DNA from: Aeromonas rivipollensis
GTDB lineage: Bacteria; Pseudomonadota; Gammaproteobacteria; Enterobacterales; Aeromonadaceae
Assembly: GCF_037811135.1 (NCBI RefSeq)
Contig: NZ_CP149130.1
Location: forward strand, 2,600,501-2,664,500
Length of the DNA stretch: 64,000 nucleotides
Direction: 5' to 3'
A program made the translations under genes and the position numbers. The notes under the pieces were generated by a model that worked only from the letters and a program-made list of their open reading frames with translations, had not been told where the DNA came from and searched no databases. Below are positions 47,401 to 56,316 of this stretch, in pieces (position 1 is the first letter of the stretch; each line of letters starts with the position of its first letter).

Positions 47401-49691
47401 GTGAAGATATGGATGTTACCCAGCTGATGAATAAGCGAGAAGCTAGCAGCCAGCAGGAGTGGCTACTCAAAGGGGCCGAACGGGCGCTACTCTATCTGCA
47501 CGAGCAACATGCGGTGGTGCTGCAAAATGGCCTCGCCGTTTTCCGCACCGCCATGACCCTCACCCTGACCTCGGAGCGTCAACAGCAGTACGGCAAGACG
47601 GACTACCAACCCCTCGAACATCACTACCGCCAGAAGGTCATCCAGATCCATGTGATGAACGAATATGCCCGCATTGGACTGGAGCACTTCAAAAGAGCCA
47701 AGGAGCTGGTGACCAATTACTTCTCAATGGAGGCCGACAAATTCCTCGGTCACTACTTCAAGGGAAGAGGCAAGATCCTGGAACTAGCAACTAGCGAACA
47801 CTCTTGGAAGCGCATTGTCGAAGATCTGCACAACCGGCCTCAGGAGCAGATAGTCCAGGCCCCGCCCGAACAAAATTTGCTGATACTGGCTGGCCCAGGT
47901 TCGGGCAAGAGCAAGGTAATCATCCATCGCTGCGCCTACCTGCTGCGAGTCAAACAGGTCGATCCGGCCAAGATCATGCTGCTTTGCTACAACCACAACG
48001 CAGCAATCTCACTGCGCCGCCGTCTGGTTGAACTACTGGGACGCGATGGCGCCCGGGTATCGGTATTCACCTTCCACGGTCTTGCCATGAGCCTGACCGG
48101 TAATGCAATGCAAAACCGAACATCGGACGATATCAATTTCTCCGCCATCATCGATGATGCAATCAAGCTGCTCCGCGGTGAGCAAAGTCAGCTCGGCCTC
48201 GAGCTCGAAGAACAGAGAGAGAGACTGCTTGGTGGTCTGCAATTTTTGCTCGTCGATGAGTATCAGGACATAGACGAGCAGCAGTACCAACTTATCGCGG
48301 CACTGGTGGGCAAGAGCGAAGAGGATGAAGAAGCTCGTTTGCATCTGATGGCAGTGGGTGATGACGACCAGTCCATCTACGCCTTTCGCGAAGCAAATGT
48401 GAGCTTTATCCGCCGTTTTGAGCAAGACTACAACGCCCAAACCCACTTTCTGACCTGGAACTACCGATCCACGGCCCACATCATCGAAACGGCCAACCGC
48501 TTGATAGAGCACAATCAGGATCGCATGAAGCGAGCGCACCCCATCGTGATCGACGAACGGCGCAAGATGGAGGTCCCCGGTGGCCACTGGGAGGAACTGG
48601 AGACTGCGCGAGGCAGAGTCATCATCCAGCAGTGTCTGGATGCGCCCCAACAGGCGGCCGAAGTCGTGAGACATATCGCGCTCATCCGTCAGAAGGATCC
48701 GGACTGTCCACTGGAGTCGATCGCAGTGCTGGCCCGTAACGGGCTGGAGAAAGAGGAGCTGACCTGGGTTCGCTCGGCTCTGGCGGATGCCGCCATCCCC
48801 TGCCGCTTTAACCTGGATAAAGAGCACGGTTTCCCGGTTCACCGCTGCCGCGAGATCTTGCGCTACCAGAGTTGGTTACAACAGCAAGGCCATTCCCTGC
48901 TGACAGTTGAGCAACTTGCTGCCCCACTCCCCCCGCTAGAGCAGGCCAATCGTTGGGAGACTCTGCTGCATGAACTAATCGAGCAATGGCAAGGCAGTCA
49001 GGGGGAGCATGCCCTTTCCGCCCACCACTTCCTGATGTTCCTCTACGAGTATCTTGGCGAGCAAAGACGCCAGATCCGCTTTGGCAAGGGAGTACTGCTG
49101 AGCACAGTACATGGGGTCAAGGGTGAGGAGTATCGCTATGTACTGATCCTTGATGGCGGATGGCAACGCTGCGCAGAACGCAACTCGAACAACATCGAGG
49201 AAGAGAGACGCCTTTTCTATGTAGCAATGACCCGAGCAATACAACGTTTAGTGGTTATGTCCCGCGTGGATCAGCGGCATCCGCACCTTCCTCTTATCAA
49301 CGAATGTTGTTACAACGAGTCGCACCAAGCCACATCACCTGCCCGACTACGCCGTTTTACCATTATGGGAATGCGTCAACTTGATATTGGTTTTGCAGGA
49401 CGTAGTAACGAAAACAATCCTATCCACCACCAACTTCGCCGATTACAAGTCGGAGACGCAGTGCGTATTGATATCGATAATCTTCAGAAACTTCATGTGT
49501 TCCATGGCCAAAAAACCGTTGCTCGGCTTTCCCAAAGTGCTCATCAAATATGGCAAAGCCAATTTTCAGCAATCCGGCATGCCACAGTGATCGCTATGGT
49601 TGAGCGAAGCAAAGAGCAGGAAGACGAGCCCTACCAAGCACAAATTCGAAGCGAACGATGGGAGCTCCCCATTATCGAGTTGGAGTTGTAA
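44496..49691 (+). CDS. DEDD exonuclease/RecQ/UvrD triple fusion helicase
   Basis: This 1731-residue protein joins three enzymes. Residues about 14-135 form a DEDD 3'-5' exonuclease (D18, E20 in SFDLELT; GHNILDFD near 65; D126). A cysteine cluster (CGHADCGYC, 260-268) follows. RecQ motifs are GGKS (318-321), DEAH (419-422) and QEAGRAGRD (611-619). UvrD motifs are GPGSGKS (1133-1139), VDEYQD (1253-1258), GDDDQSIYAFR (near 1288), WNYRS (1321-1325) and FYVAMTRA (1574-1581). All helicase motifs look intact. ATG 44496 has GGAGA upstream; ATG 44466 is the alternative. Composition is more AT-rich than flanking genes. Confidence 0.87.
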   Translation: MNLLLSSVLGNDKILSFDLELTRDDNLRHLGALLDDQQLSLKGPQELSIKELNNLAHHADLVLGHNILDFDLPWLAKQAVRPQQLLDKPVIDTLYLSPLAFPKNPYHRLVKDYKLVRDALNDPVADARLALQVFSEQLAVLQSLPLPQLQLYQYLFSQGVTAQFSTQGLSLVFARLTGRPLVKVSELPTLIKSIAHEKACPNQLNRVIGDALRQPMLLLPLAYACAWLPVSGGNSVLPPWIWRRFPQTAEIINTVRERHCGHADCGYCQENHDARRHLQRIFELDNFRSLPDGTPLQKTLVEEAMAGVALLGILPTSGGKSLCYQLPALVRNQRSGALTIVISPLQALMKDQVDNLKFKAGIEGVAAISGLLTLPERGAILEQIRMGDIALLYISPEQLRNRTVKQAIRQRQIGGWVFDEAHCLSKWGHDFRPDYLYCAKAIATIASEQQVPVPPVFCYTATAKPDVVTDICDQFLDKLPQPLRRLEGGVERTNLEYAVIECPGLNKHGHILNLLEQFFGEDKPGSCVIYCATKRNVDELADFLGQQQPLPVARFYARMDNATKKETLEQFINGEIRVICATNAFGMGIDKDDVRLVVHADIPGSLENYLQEAGRAGRDTRQAHCVLLFDEQDIEKQFRLEAMSEVSLRDIKQILRGIRIRANKGSKQEPPSPLVATSAELINQPDVETSFAADDSNADTKVKTAIAWLERTGYLERSDNITQVFQGRPLFASTKEAMDLIESLKLAPKAKAIWQAVIQALINAADDDGLSADSIAEEAGQYMADQGRGVQASEVMRVLTQMADVGLLSQGMLLTAWIRPKGKDNARILTGQVHSIEKEMLTTLREQLPDPDARVGHPLNMRHLNQAIKEQGHEQCNPGLLRNLLTSWSQDGRSGGEKGAIDVKYLSRDHYQITFNRPWAQIEQTIAQRHAVTGATLDFLYTQLASSEESVQRQVMISFALEQLVKYLREDMDVTQLMNKREASSQQEWLLKGAERALLYLHEQHAVVLQNGLAVFRTAMTLTLTSERQQQYGKTDYQPLEHHYRQKVIQIHVMNEYARIGLEHFKRAKELVTNYFSMEADKFLGHYFKGRGKILELATSEHSWKRIVEDLHNRPQEQIVQAPPEQNLLILAGPGSGKSKVIIHRCAYLLRVKQVDPAKIMLLCYNHNAAISLRRRLVELLGRDGARVSVFTFHGLAMSLTGNAMQNRTSDDINFSAIIDDAIKLLRGEQSQLGLELEEQRERLLGGLQFLLVDEYQDIDEQQYQLIAALVGKSEEDEEARLHLMAVGDDDQSIYAFREANVSFIRRFEQDYNAQTHFLTWNYRSTAHIIETANRLIEHNQDRMKRAHPIVIDERRKMEVPGGHWEELETARGRVIIQQCLDAPQQAAEVVRHIALIRQKDPDCPLESIAVLARNGLEKEELTWVRSALADAAIPCRFNLDKEHGFPVHRCREILRYQSWLQQQGHSLLTVEQLAAPLPPLEQANRWETLLHELIEQWQGSQGEHALSAHHFLMFLYEYLGEQRRQIRFGKGVLLSTVHGVKGEEYRYVLILDGGWQRCAERNSNNIEEERRLFYVAMTRAIQRLVVMSRVDQRHPHLPLINECCYNESHQATSPARLRRFTIMGMRQLDIGFAGRSNENNPIHHQLRRLQVGDAVRIDIDNLQKLHVFHGQKTVARLSQSAHQIWQSQFSAIRHATVIAMVERSKEQEDEPYQAQIRSERWELPIIELEL

Positions 49692-49773
49692 CTGTGCCGC
49701 GAGAGGAGGTGCGCCAAGTCCACAGCACATACCTATCTGCACACATCTCATCCGTGTGGCGTGACGGGTTCGA

Positions 49774-50661
49774 CTAGATGGTATCCCCCTCCAGCAGCCA
49801 GCGGCAGACCCTGTCTACCCCCTGGCGCCGGCTGTCTGGCCGGGCGAGCAGGGCGTACTCGTGGTCCGTCTCCAGCACGGGGGCGAAGGGAGCGACCAGG
49901 GCGCCGCTCTCCAGCTCCTCGGCCACGATTGTGGGATCCCCGAGGGAGAGGCCAAACCCCTGCAGCGCGGCATTCATCGCCAGGTCCAGGGTATCGAACA
50001 GCTGTCCCCCCTGGGGCTGCCAGGGGGTGGCGAGGAAGGCGGCGAACCAGTTGCGCCAGTCCCGTCGATCCGCGCTGGCATGGAGCAGGGGCAGCCGGGG
50101 CAGCTCTTCTATGGTGCGCTCGAACAGACGGTGCTTGGCGGCAAAGGCGGGGGCGCAGACCGGGGTCAGCCGCTCCTGGAACAGCGGCTGGCTATGGGGG
50201 TACCTGGCCTGACAGGGTTGATAGACGATGGCGAGATCGAAGGACTCCCGGGAAAAGTCGATGCCATGGCTGTGGCTGCCGCGCACTTCGACTGCCTCCC
50301 CCTCGAACGCCTGCAGCCGTCGCAGCAGCCAGCGGCTGGCACAGGAGGGCACCTTGATGCTGATGGCCTGCTCGTGGGGCAGAGTCTGCAGGGCACTGAG
50401 CCCCTCCCCCATGCGGGCCAGCCCTTCGCGAACGAAGGGCAGCAGGCGCTCGGCGGCCGGGGTCAAGGCCAGGCAACGGGTACCTCGCACGAACAGCAGG
50501 TGGCCGAGGCGGGCCTCCAGCTGGGCGATCTGCTTGCTCACCGCCCCCTGGCTCACGCACAGCTCGTCGGCGGCCAGGGTGAAACTCAGGTGGCGGGCAG
50601 AACACTCGAAAACCTGCAAGCCATAGAGGGGCAACTGGCTGCGGGGTTGGCTGGACAACAT
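49774..50661 (-). CDS. LysR-family transcriptional regulator
   Basis: This 295-residue protein has the LysR N-terminal winged helix-turn-helix (LQVFECSARHLSFTLAADEL, then SQGAVSKQIAQLEARLG) and a C-terminal substrate-binding domain. It resembles GcvA/AmpR-type members (LPLYGLQVFE start). The ATG at 50661 has GGAGG five bases upstream, preferred over the longer frame to 50748. It is divergent from the aminotransferase-amidase-binding-protein genes and probably controls them. Ligand unknown. Confidence 0.85.
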   Translation of the reverse strand: MLSSQPRSQLPLYGLQVFECSARHLSFTLAADELCVSQGAVSKQIAQLEARLGHLLFVRGTRCLALTPAAERLLPFVREGLARMGEGLSALQTLPHEQAISIKVPSCASRWLLRRLQAFEGEAVEVRGSHSHGIDFSRESFDLAIVYQPCQARYPHSQPLFQERLTPVCAPAFAAKHRLFERTIEELPRLPLLHASADRRDWRNWFAAFLATPWQPQGGQLFDTLDLAMNAALQGFGLSLGDPTIVAEELESGALVAPFAPVLETDHEYALLARPDSRRQGVDRVCRWLLEGDTI

Positions 50662-50774
50662 ACAAGCCTCCATGCTTGAGAAAAACTCATGCATAACATG
50701 CCGAATAATCCGTTGTCCGGCAAGGAAGCGAGGGCTAAAAAGGGACATCTTTCACACACATCGGTGACGGCGCC

Positions 50775-51926
50775 ATGTCTTCCCCCCGCATTGTCAGCAA
50801 ACTGCCCCAGGTGGGCACCACCATCTTCAGCGTGATCGGGGATCTGGCCGCCCGCCATCCCAGCATCAACCTCTCCCAGGGGGCCCCGAGTTTCCCCTGC
50901 GATCCCGAGCTCATCCGGGTGACCCATGAGGCCATGCTGGCCGGGGAGAACCAGTATGCCCCCATGACGGGGCTGCCCGCCCTGCGCGAGCAACTGGCGG
51001 CCAAGATTGCGGCCAGCTATGGCCACCACTATGACGCGGGCGAGGAAATCACCATCACCGCCAGCGCCAGCGAGGCACTGTTCTGTGCCATCACCGCCCT
51101 GGTGCACCCGGGGGACGAGGTGATCATGTTCGAGCCGGCGTTCGACAGCTATCGCCCCATGATCCAGCTGCAAGGGGCCACCCCTGTGGTGATCGCCCTC
51201 AAGGCGCCGGACTTTGCCATCCCCTGGGATGAGGTGGCGGCCCGCATCACCCCGCGTACCCGCATGATAGTGCTCAACACCCCCCACAACCCCACCGGCA
51301 CCGTCTGGCAGGCGGGGGATCAGGAGCACCTCGCCCGCCTGGTGCGCGGCACCGACATACTGATCCTCTCGGACGAGGTGTACGAGCACGTGGTGTTCGA
51401 CGGCGCCCTGCACCAGAGCGTGATCCGTTACCCCGAGCTGGTGGAGCGCTCCGTCGCCGTCTTCTCCTTCGGCAAGACCTTCCACGTCACCGGCTGGCGG
51501 GTGGGTTACTGCGTGGCGCCCCGCCCCCTGATGGAGGAGATCCGCAAGGTGCACCAGTTCGCCATGTTCGCCGCCGACACCCCCATGCAGTACGGCTTCG
51601 CCCACCTGTTGCAGCAACCGGCCCACTATCAGGGGCTGGCGGCCTTCTATCAACGCAAGCGGGATCTGCTGGTCTCGGCCCTGGGGGATTCGCGCTTTAC
51701 CCTGCTCCCCTCGGCGGGCAGCTTCTTTATGCTGGCGAGCTACGAGCGGATAAGCGACGAGCCGGACAGCCTCTTCGTGCAGCGGCTCATCCGCGACCAC
51801 GGGGTCGCCACCATTCCGGTCTCCGCCTTCTATCACGACGGCACGGATCAGCGGGTCATCCGCCTCTCCTTCTCCAAAGATGACGACACCCTGCTGGCGG
51901 GCGCCGAGCGCCTGTGCGGCGTCTAG
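50775..51926 (+). CDS. ybdL: PLP-dependent aminotransferase (YbdL/methionine type)
   Basis: This 383-residue class I aminotransferase aligns with E. coli YbdL, which transaminates methionine and aromatic amino acids. Marks are KLPQVGTTIF, NQYAPMTGLPALRE, NTPHNPTGTVW, ILSDEVYEHVVF, and the PLP lysine in SFGKTFHVTGWRVGYC near residue 237. It is followed 8 bp later by an omega-amidase-like hydrolase, a pairing known for glutamine transaminase, suggesting glutamine as amino donor. It is divergent from the LysR gene. Confidence 0.85.
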   Translation: MSSPRIVSKLPQVGTTIFSVIGDLAARHPSINLSQGAPSFPCDPELIRVTHEAMLAGENQYAPMTGLPALREQLAAKIAASYGHHYDAGEEITITASASEALFCAITALVHPGDEVIMFEPAFDSYRPMIQLQGATPVVIALKAPDFAIPWDEVAARITPRTRMIVLNTPHNPTGTVWQAGDQEHLARLVRGTDILILSDEVYEHVVFDGALHQSVIRYPELVERSVAVFSFGKTFHVTGWRVGYCVAPRPLMEEIRKVHQFAMFAADTPMQYGFAHLLQQPAHYQGLAAFYQRKRDLLVSALGDSRFTLLPSAGSFFMLASYERISDEPDSLFVQRLIRDHGVATIPVSAFYHDGTDQRVIRLSFSKDDDTLLAGAERLCGV

Positions 51927-51934
51927 GAGGCACC

Positions 51935-52750
51935 ATGGATTCTGTGCGCGTTGCCGTCCTGCAGATGGTCTCCGGGGATGATCTCGCCAGCAACCTGGTC
52001 CAGGCCGAGGCGCTGCTGCGCCAGGCCGCGGCCGAGGGGGCCGAGCTGGCCCTGCTGCCCGAATACTTCTACCTGATGCCTGCCGACGAGCGGGCGCGGG
52101 TGGCCCTGGCCGCCCCCGTGAGCGATCACCCTCTGCTGGCCTGGGCCCAGGGGCTGGCCCGGGAGCTCGGGATCTGGCTGCTGGCGGGCACATTGCCACT
52201 CGTAAGCGACGAGCCCGGCAAGATGCACAACAGCAGCCTGCTCATCGACCCGCGAGGGCAGCTCGCCAGCCGCTACGACAAGCTGCACCTGTTTGGCTTT
52301 TGCACCGGGCAGGAGCAGTATGACGAGGCCGCGACCATGAGCCCGGGCCGGGAGGTGGTGAGCCATCCCCTGCCCTGGGGCGTGCTGCGCTTCGGGATCT
52401 GCTACGACCTGCGCTTCCCCGAGCTGTTTCGCCTGGGGCCCGCCCCCGACTTCATCGCCCTGCCAGCGGCCTTCACCCACACCACGGGGCTCGCGCACTG
52501 GGAGCTGCTGCTGCGGGCCAGGGCGGTGGAAAATCTCGCCTTCGTGCTGGCCTCGGCCCAGGGGGGAGAGCACCCCGGCGGGCGCCGCACCTTCGGCCAC
52601 AGCATGATCATCGATCCCTGGGGCCGGGTGCTGGCCCAGGTAGAGGAGGGTCAGGGACTGGCCATCGCCACCCTGGATCTGGCGGCCCAGCGCAGGGTGC
52701 GCAGCCAGCTGCCGGCCCTCACCCATCGCAAGATAGCCGTCGGCCCCTGA
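51935..52750 (+). CDS. nitrilase-superfamily amidase (Nit/omega-amidase-like)
   Basis: This 271-residue enzyme has the Glu-Lys-Cys triad of the nitrilase superfamily: ELALLPEYF near residue 40, YDKLHLF near 112, GICYDLRFPELF with the cysteine near 154. It resembles Nit1 (deaminated glutathione amidase) and YafV omega-amidase. Next to a YbdL-type aminotransferase it likely hydrolyses the 2-oxo amide by-product (for example 2-oxoglutaramate). The ATG at 51935 is preceded by AGGAGG, within the end of the upstream gene. Confidence 0.82.
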   Translation: MDSVRVAVLQMVSGDDLASNLVQAEALLRQAAAEGAELALLPEYFYLMPADERARVALAAPVSDHPLLAWAQGLARELGIWLLAGTLPLVSDEPGKMHNSSLLIDPRGQLASRYDKLHLFGFCTGQEQYDEAATMSPGREVVSHPLPWGVLRFGICYDLRFPELFRLGPAPDFIALPAAFTHTTGLAHWELLLRARAVENLAFVLASAQGGEHPGGRRTFGHSMIIDPWGRVLAQVEEGQGLAIATLDLAAQRRVRSQLPALTHRKIAVGP

Positions 52751-52803
52751 GGCCGGCACCATTTAGAACCATAGGCATGACACCACACTTCAAGGGACTG
52801 ACC

Positions 52804-53574
52804 ATGAAACTCAACACCGCAATGATGCTGGTGGCTCTGGCCACCGCCGGCCAGGCGGCCGCCAAACCCCTGGTGATCGCCACCGACGCCACCTACCCCC
52901 CCTTCGAGATGGTCGACAGCAGCGGCAAGCTCGGCGGCTTCGAAGTGGATCTGGCCTATGCTCTCTGCGCGGCCATGAAGACAGAGTGCGAGGTGATCAA
53001 CCAGCCCTGGGATGCCCTGCTCCCCGGCCTACAGGTGCGCAAGTACGACGCCATCATGTCCTCCATGAACATCACGGACGAGCGGCGCCAGAAGGTCGCC
53101 TTCAGCCAGGTCTACTACATGATGCAGAACCGCTTCGTGGGGCGCAGCGACAAGACAGCCGACTTTGCCGACACCCCTGAGCACTTCAAGGGCAAGGTGA
53201 TAGCGGTGCAGGAAGGCACGCCCCAGGATAACTTCATCACCGCCCGCTACGGTGAGGTGGCCAAGATCAAGCGCTACGTCAACGCCCAGTCCCCCATGCT
53301 GGATCTGCAGTCCAGCCGCGCCGACTACACCTTCGGCAACATGGTGCAGTTGAAGGTCGGCTTCCTCGACAAGGAGATGGGCAAGCAGTTCGCCTTCGTC
53401 GGTCCCCAGTTCAACGGCACTCAGGACAAGATCCTGGGAGAAGGGGTGGCGGTGGCCCTGCGCAAGAACGATGACAAGCTCAAGAGCCAGTTCGATGCCG
53501 CCATCGAGAGCGTCAAGGCCGATGGCACCTTCGACACCCTGCTCAAGAAGTACCAGCTCGAAGACCTGCTCTGA
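52804..53574 (+). CDS. amino-acid ABC transporter substrate-binding protein
   Basis: This 256-residue periplasmic protein has a signal peptide (MKLNTAMMLVALATAGQAAA, cut before KPLVIA). Its type 2 binding fold resembles ArtJ/HisJ: ATDATYPPFEMVD, GGFEVDLAYALC, WDALLPGLQVRKYDAIMSSMNIT. It likely binds a basic or polar amino acid. No permease or ATPase gene follows, so it must work with components encoded elsewhere. It follows the amidase by 53 bp and ends at a clear terminator. Confidence 0.87.
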   Translation: MKLNTAMMLVALATAGQAAAKPLVIATDATYPPFEMVDSSGKLGGFEVDLAYALCAAMKTECEVINQPWDALLPGLQVRKYDAIMSSMNITDERRQKVAFSQVYYMMQNRFVGRSDKTADFADTPEHFKGKVIAVQEGTPQDNFITARYGEVAKIKRYVNAQSPMLDLQSSRADYTFGNMVQLKVGFLDKEMGKQFAFVGPQFNGTQDKILGEGVAVALRKNDDKLKSQFDAAIESVKADGTFDTLLKKYQLEDLL

Positions 53575-53609
53575 TCCCGACGCCGGGCATCCGTCAGGCC
53601 ATACCTTGC

Positions 53610-53640
53610 ATGCCAGTCGACACCGACTGGCATCTTTTTA
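53610..53640 (+). terminator. terminator after binding-protein gene
   Basis: ATGCCAGTCG, loop ACAC, CGACTGGCAT, then CTTTTTA, 36 bp after the stop. The remainder of the gap to 53838 shows nothing recognisable. Confidence 0.92.
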
Positions 53641-53838
53641 TCCGGGATCTGCCGGCAAGGCGGCAAACTGCCCTCCGTTATGCAGGCCGCCTGTCACCTC
53701 GACGGGGAGAGCCTCCCCCACCTGCCTCTACTATGAGGAGGCAGAGCATGCCATGCTGCACTTATCCACGAGCCCCTGATCCCCCATCGGTCATCCGGCG
53801 GCGCCGCGAGCCGGTCACACCAGACAAGGAGGCAAGCC

Positions 53839-54555
53839 ATGAACCCGTCCCCGCTGATCCGACGCTTCTCCCGCAATCCTCTGGGGCGGGATCTCGCCGT
53901 CGGCGATATCCACGGCTACTTTTCGCGGCTGGAACAGACCCTGAACCAGGCGGGATTCGATCCCGCTCGGGATCGCCTCTTCTCCGTGGGGGATCTGACG
54001 GATCGCGGCCCCGACTGCACAGCAGTGCTCGAGTGGCTGGCCAAGCCCTGGTTTCACCCTGTCTGCGGCAATCACGACGACTACGTCTGCCGTTACGAGA
54101 GCTGCGATCGGGAGAACTGGCTCCAGAACGGCGGCGGCTGGTTTCAGCAACTGACCCCGGGCGAGCAGGCGACCTTCGCCGCCCACTACCGCACCCTGCC
54201 TATCGCCATCGAAGTAGCCACTCCGGCCGGCCCGGTCGGGCTGCTCCACGCCGATTGCCCCTTCTCCTCCTGGCAGGGGCTGCTGGACCAACTGGATACG
54301 GGGGTGAGCGGCGGGAAGCTTCGGGCCATCAAGAACGTCTGCCTCTGGTCAAGGCGCCGCATCGAGCGGCTGGACGAGAGCGGTGTAGAGGATCTCGTCG
54401 CCCTGGTGGTGGGCCACACCCCGGTAGGCCGCCCGGCCCGCCTTGGCAATGTCTACTACATAGACACCGGCGGCTGGTATCCCGACGAAGGCGGCTTCTT
54501 CACCCTGCTCGACCTCCACACCCTGATGCCGCTGCCCCCGGGTACAGCCCGATAA
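53839..54555 (+). CDS. PrpA/PrpB-like serine/threonine protein phosphatase
   Basis: This 238-residue PP2A-like metallophosphatase is related to lambda and E. coli PrpA/PrpB phosphatases. Two-metal motifs are visible: DLAVGDIHGYFSRLE (near residue 18), SVGDLTDRGPD (near 48), VCGNHDDYV (near 74) and VVGHTPVG (near 190). Members dephosphorylate proteins or small molecules and PrpA is linked to misfolded-protein stress. The ATG at 53839 follows AAGGAGG. Single-gene unit. Confidence 0.88.
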   Translation: MNPSPLIRRFSRNPLGRDLAVGDIHGYFSRLEQTLNQAGFDPARDRLFSVGDLTDRGPDCTAVLEWLAKPWFHPVCGNHDDYVCRYESCDRENWLQNGGGWFQQLTPGEQATFAAHYRTLPIAIEVATPAGPVGLLHADCPFSSWQGLLDQLDTGVSGGKLRAIKNVCLWSRRRIERLDESGVEDLVALVVGHTPVGRPARLGNVYYIDTGGWYPDEGGFFTLLDLHTLMPLPPGTAR

Positions 54556-54741
54556 CCCCCATCCAGCCGCAGTCATGTACCTCCCTTGAGCCGACACCCT
54601 TGAGCGTTCAATAAACCGGCAGCCAGGGCGCCCGGGCTTCGCTCTGCCTGCGCTATGGTTTACCATGCTGGCAACTGCGGTGCATGGCACCGCCCACCCA
54701 GGCGCCATGGCGCCGCCATCGGACACCTCACCTCGAGCAAC

Positions 54742-56169
54742 ATGAGCAAAACAGCACAGCCCGGCAGCGAGCCTACCTTCTATTTCCACGATTACGAGAC
54801 CTTCGGCATCAGCCCCGCCAGGGACAGACCGTCGCAGTTTGCGGGCATTCGCACCGACGCCGACTTCAACCTCATCGGCGAGCCGCTGGTGATCTATTGC
54901 AAGCCGCCCGCGGACTACCTGCCGGAACCGGAGGCCTGCCTCATCACCGGCATCACGCCGCAGAAGGCGATGAAGGACGGGCTCTGCGAGGCGGATTTCA
55001 TCCGCCAGATCCACGAGCAGTTCGCCACCCCGAACACCTGCGTGCTGGGCTACAACAGCATCCGCTTCGATGATGAGGTGACCCGCTACACCCTCTATCG
55101 CAACTTCTATGACCCCTATGCCTACGCTTGGCAGAACGGCAACTCCCGCTGGGATATCCTCGACATGCTGCGGGCCTGCTATGCCCTGCGCCCGGAGGGG
55201 ATAGAGTGGGCCCTTGACGACGAGGGCAAGCCGAGCTTCAGGCTGGAGAAGTTGACGGTGGCCAATGGCGTGGCCCACGCCAACGCCCACGATGCGCTGT
55301 CGGATGTGCTGGCCACCATAGAGATGGCCAAGCTGGTGAAAAAGGCCCAGCCCAAGCTGTTTGACTACCTGTTTGCCCTGCGCAACAAGAACAAGGTGAA
55401 GGCGCTCATCGACGTGGTGACCATGAAGCCCCTGGTCCACGTCTCCGGCATGTTCTCCCCCTGGCAGGGGTGCGCAAGCTGGGTGTCGCCGCTGGCCTGG
55501 CATCCGACCAACCAGAATGCGGTGATCATGGTGGATCTGACCCGTGACCCGACCCCCCTTGTCGAGCTCACGAGCGAGGAGATCCGCGAGCGCCTCTACA
55601 CCAGGAAGGATGATCTCGGGGATCTGGCGGCCATTCCGGTGAAGCTGGTGCACATCAACAAGTGCCCGGTGCTGGCGCCGGCCGCCACCCTGACCCCGGA
55701 GCGGGCCGATCAGCTTGGCATCGACCGGGAGCAGTGCCGCAAGAGCCTGGATCTGCTGCGGGCCCATCCCGAGGTGCGGGAGAAACTGGTGGAGGTGTTC
55801 AATCAGGAGTTTGCCGGCAGCAATGACAGCGATCCCGATACCCAGCTCTACGCCGGTTTCTTCGGTCACGGTGACAAGTCCACCATGGATCTGGTGCGCG
55901 CCACCCCGGCGGATCTGCTGGGCGAGCGGGAGTTTGCCTTCACCGACTCACGGCTGCCGGAGATGCTGTTCCGCTATCGCGCCCGCAACTGGCCCCACAC
56001 CTTGAGCGAAGCGGAGCAGAAGCGCTGGCGCCTGCACTGCAGCGACTACTTCAGTCGCCGTCTGCCGGACTATGTGCCCCGTCTCGAGGCGCTGGCGGAG
56101 CAGAATCAGAGTAACGAACGGAACTTTGCGATCCTAAAGAGTCTCTATCGCTATCTGGAAGATCTATGA
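54742..56169 (+). CDS. sbcB: exodeoxyribonuclease I
   Basis: This 475-residue single-strand 3'-5' exonuclease has the same length as E. coli SbcB. It has the DEDD catalytic set: FHDYETFG (near residue 16), VLGYNSIRFDDE, and NAHDALSDVLAT near 180. The C-terminal SH3-like and helical domains follow. It removes 3' ends in RecBCD/RecF-type repair and mismatch repair. I chose ATG 54742; upstream in-frame codons look non-coding. Confidence 0.95.
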   Translation: MSKTAQPGSEPTFYFHDYETFGISPARDRPSQFAGIRTDADFNLIGEPLVIYCKPPADYLPEPEACLITGITPQKAMKDGLCEADFIRQIHEQFATPNTCVLGYNSIRFDDEVTRYTLYRNFYDPYAYAWQNGNSRWDILDMLRACYALRPEGIEWALDDEGKPSFRLEKLTVANGVAHANAHDALSDVLATIEMAKLVKKAQPKLFDYLFALRNKNKVKALIDVVTMKPLVHVSGMFSPWQGCASWVSPLAWHPTNQNAVIMVDLTRDPTPLVELTSEEIRERLYTRKDDLGDLAAIPVKLVHINKCPVLAPAATLTPERADQLGIDREQCRKSLDLLRAHPEVREKLVEVFNQEFAGSNDSDPDTQLYAGFFGHGDKSTMDLVRATPADLLGEREFAFTDSRLPEMLFRYRARNWPHTLSEAEQKRWRLHCSDYFSRRLPDYVPRLEALAEQNQSNERNFAILKSLYRYLEDL

Positions 56170-56316
56170 GATGTGAGGTATTTCACACTTAAAACCCTGT
56201 CGGCTCCCCGCGCCCGCGACATAATGAGCAGGGGAGCCAAGCTCCTGATAGTTTGATAATTACATGCGCTGCCGGCATGGATGCCGTGCTCTCGACCGTT
56301 GGGGATCTCTCGTCTT

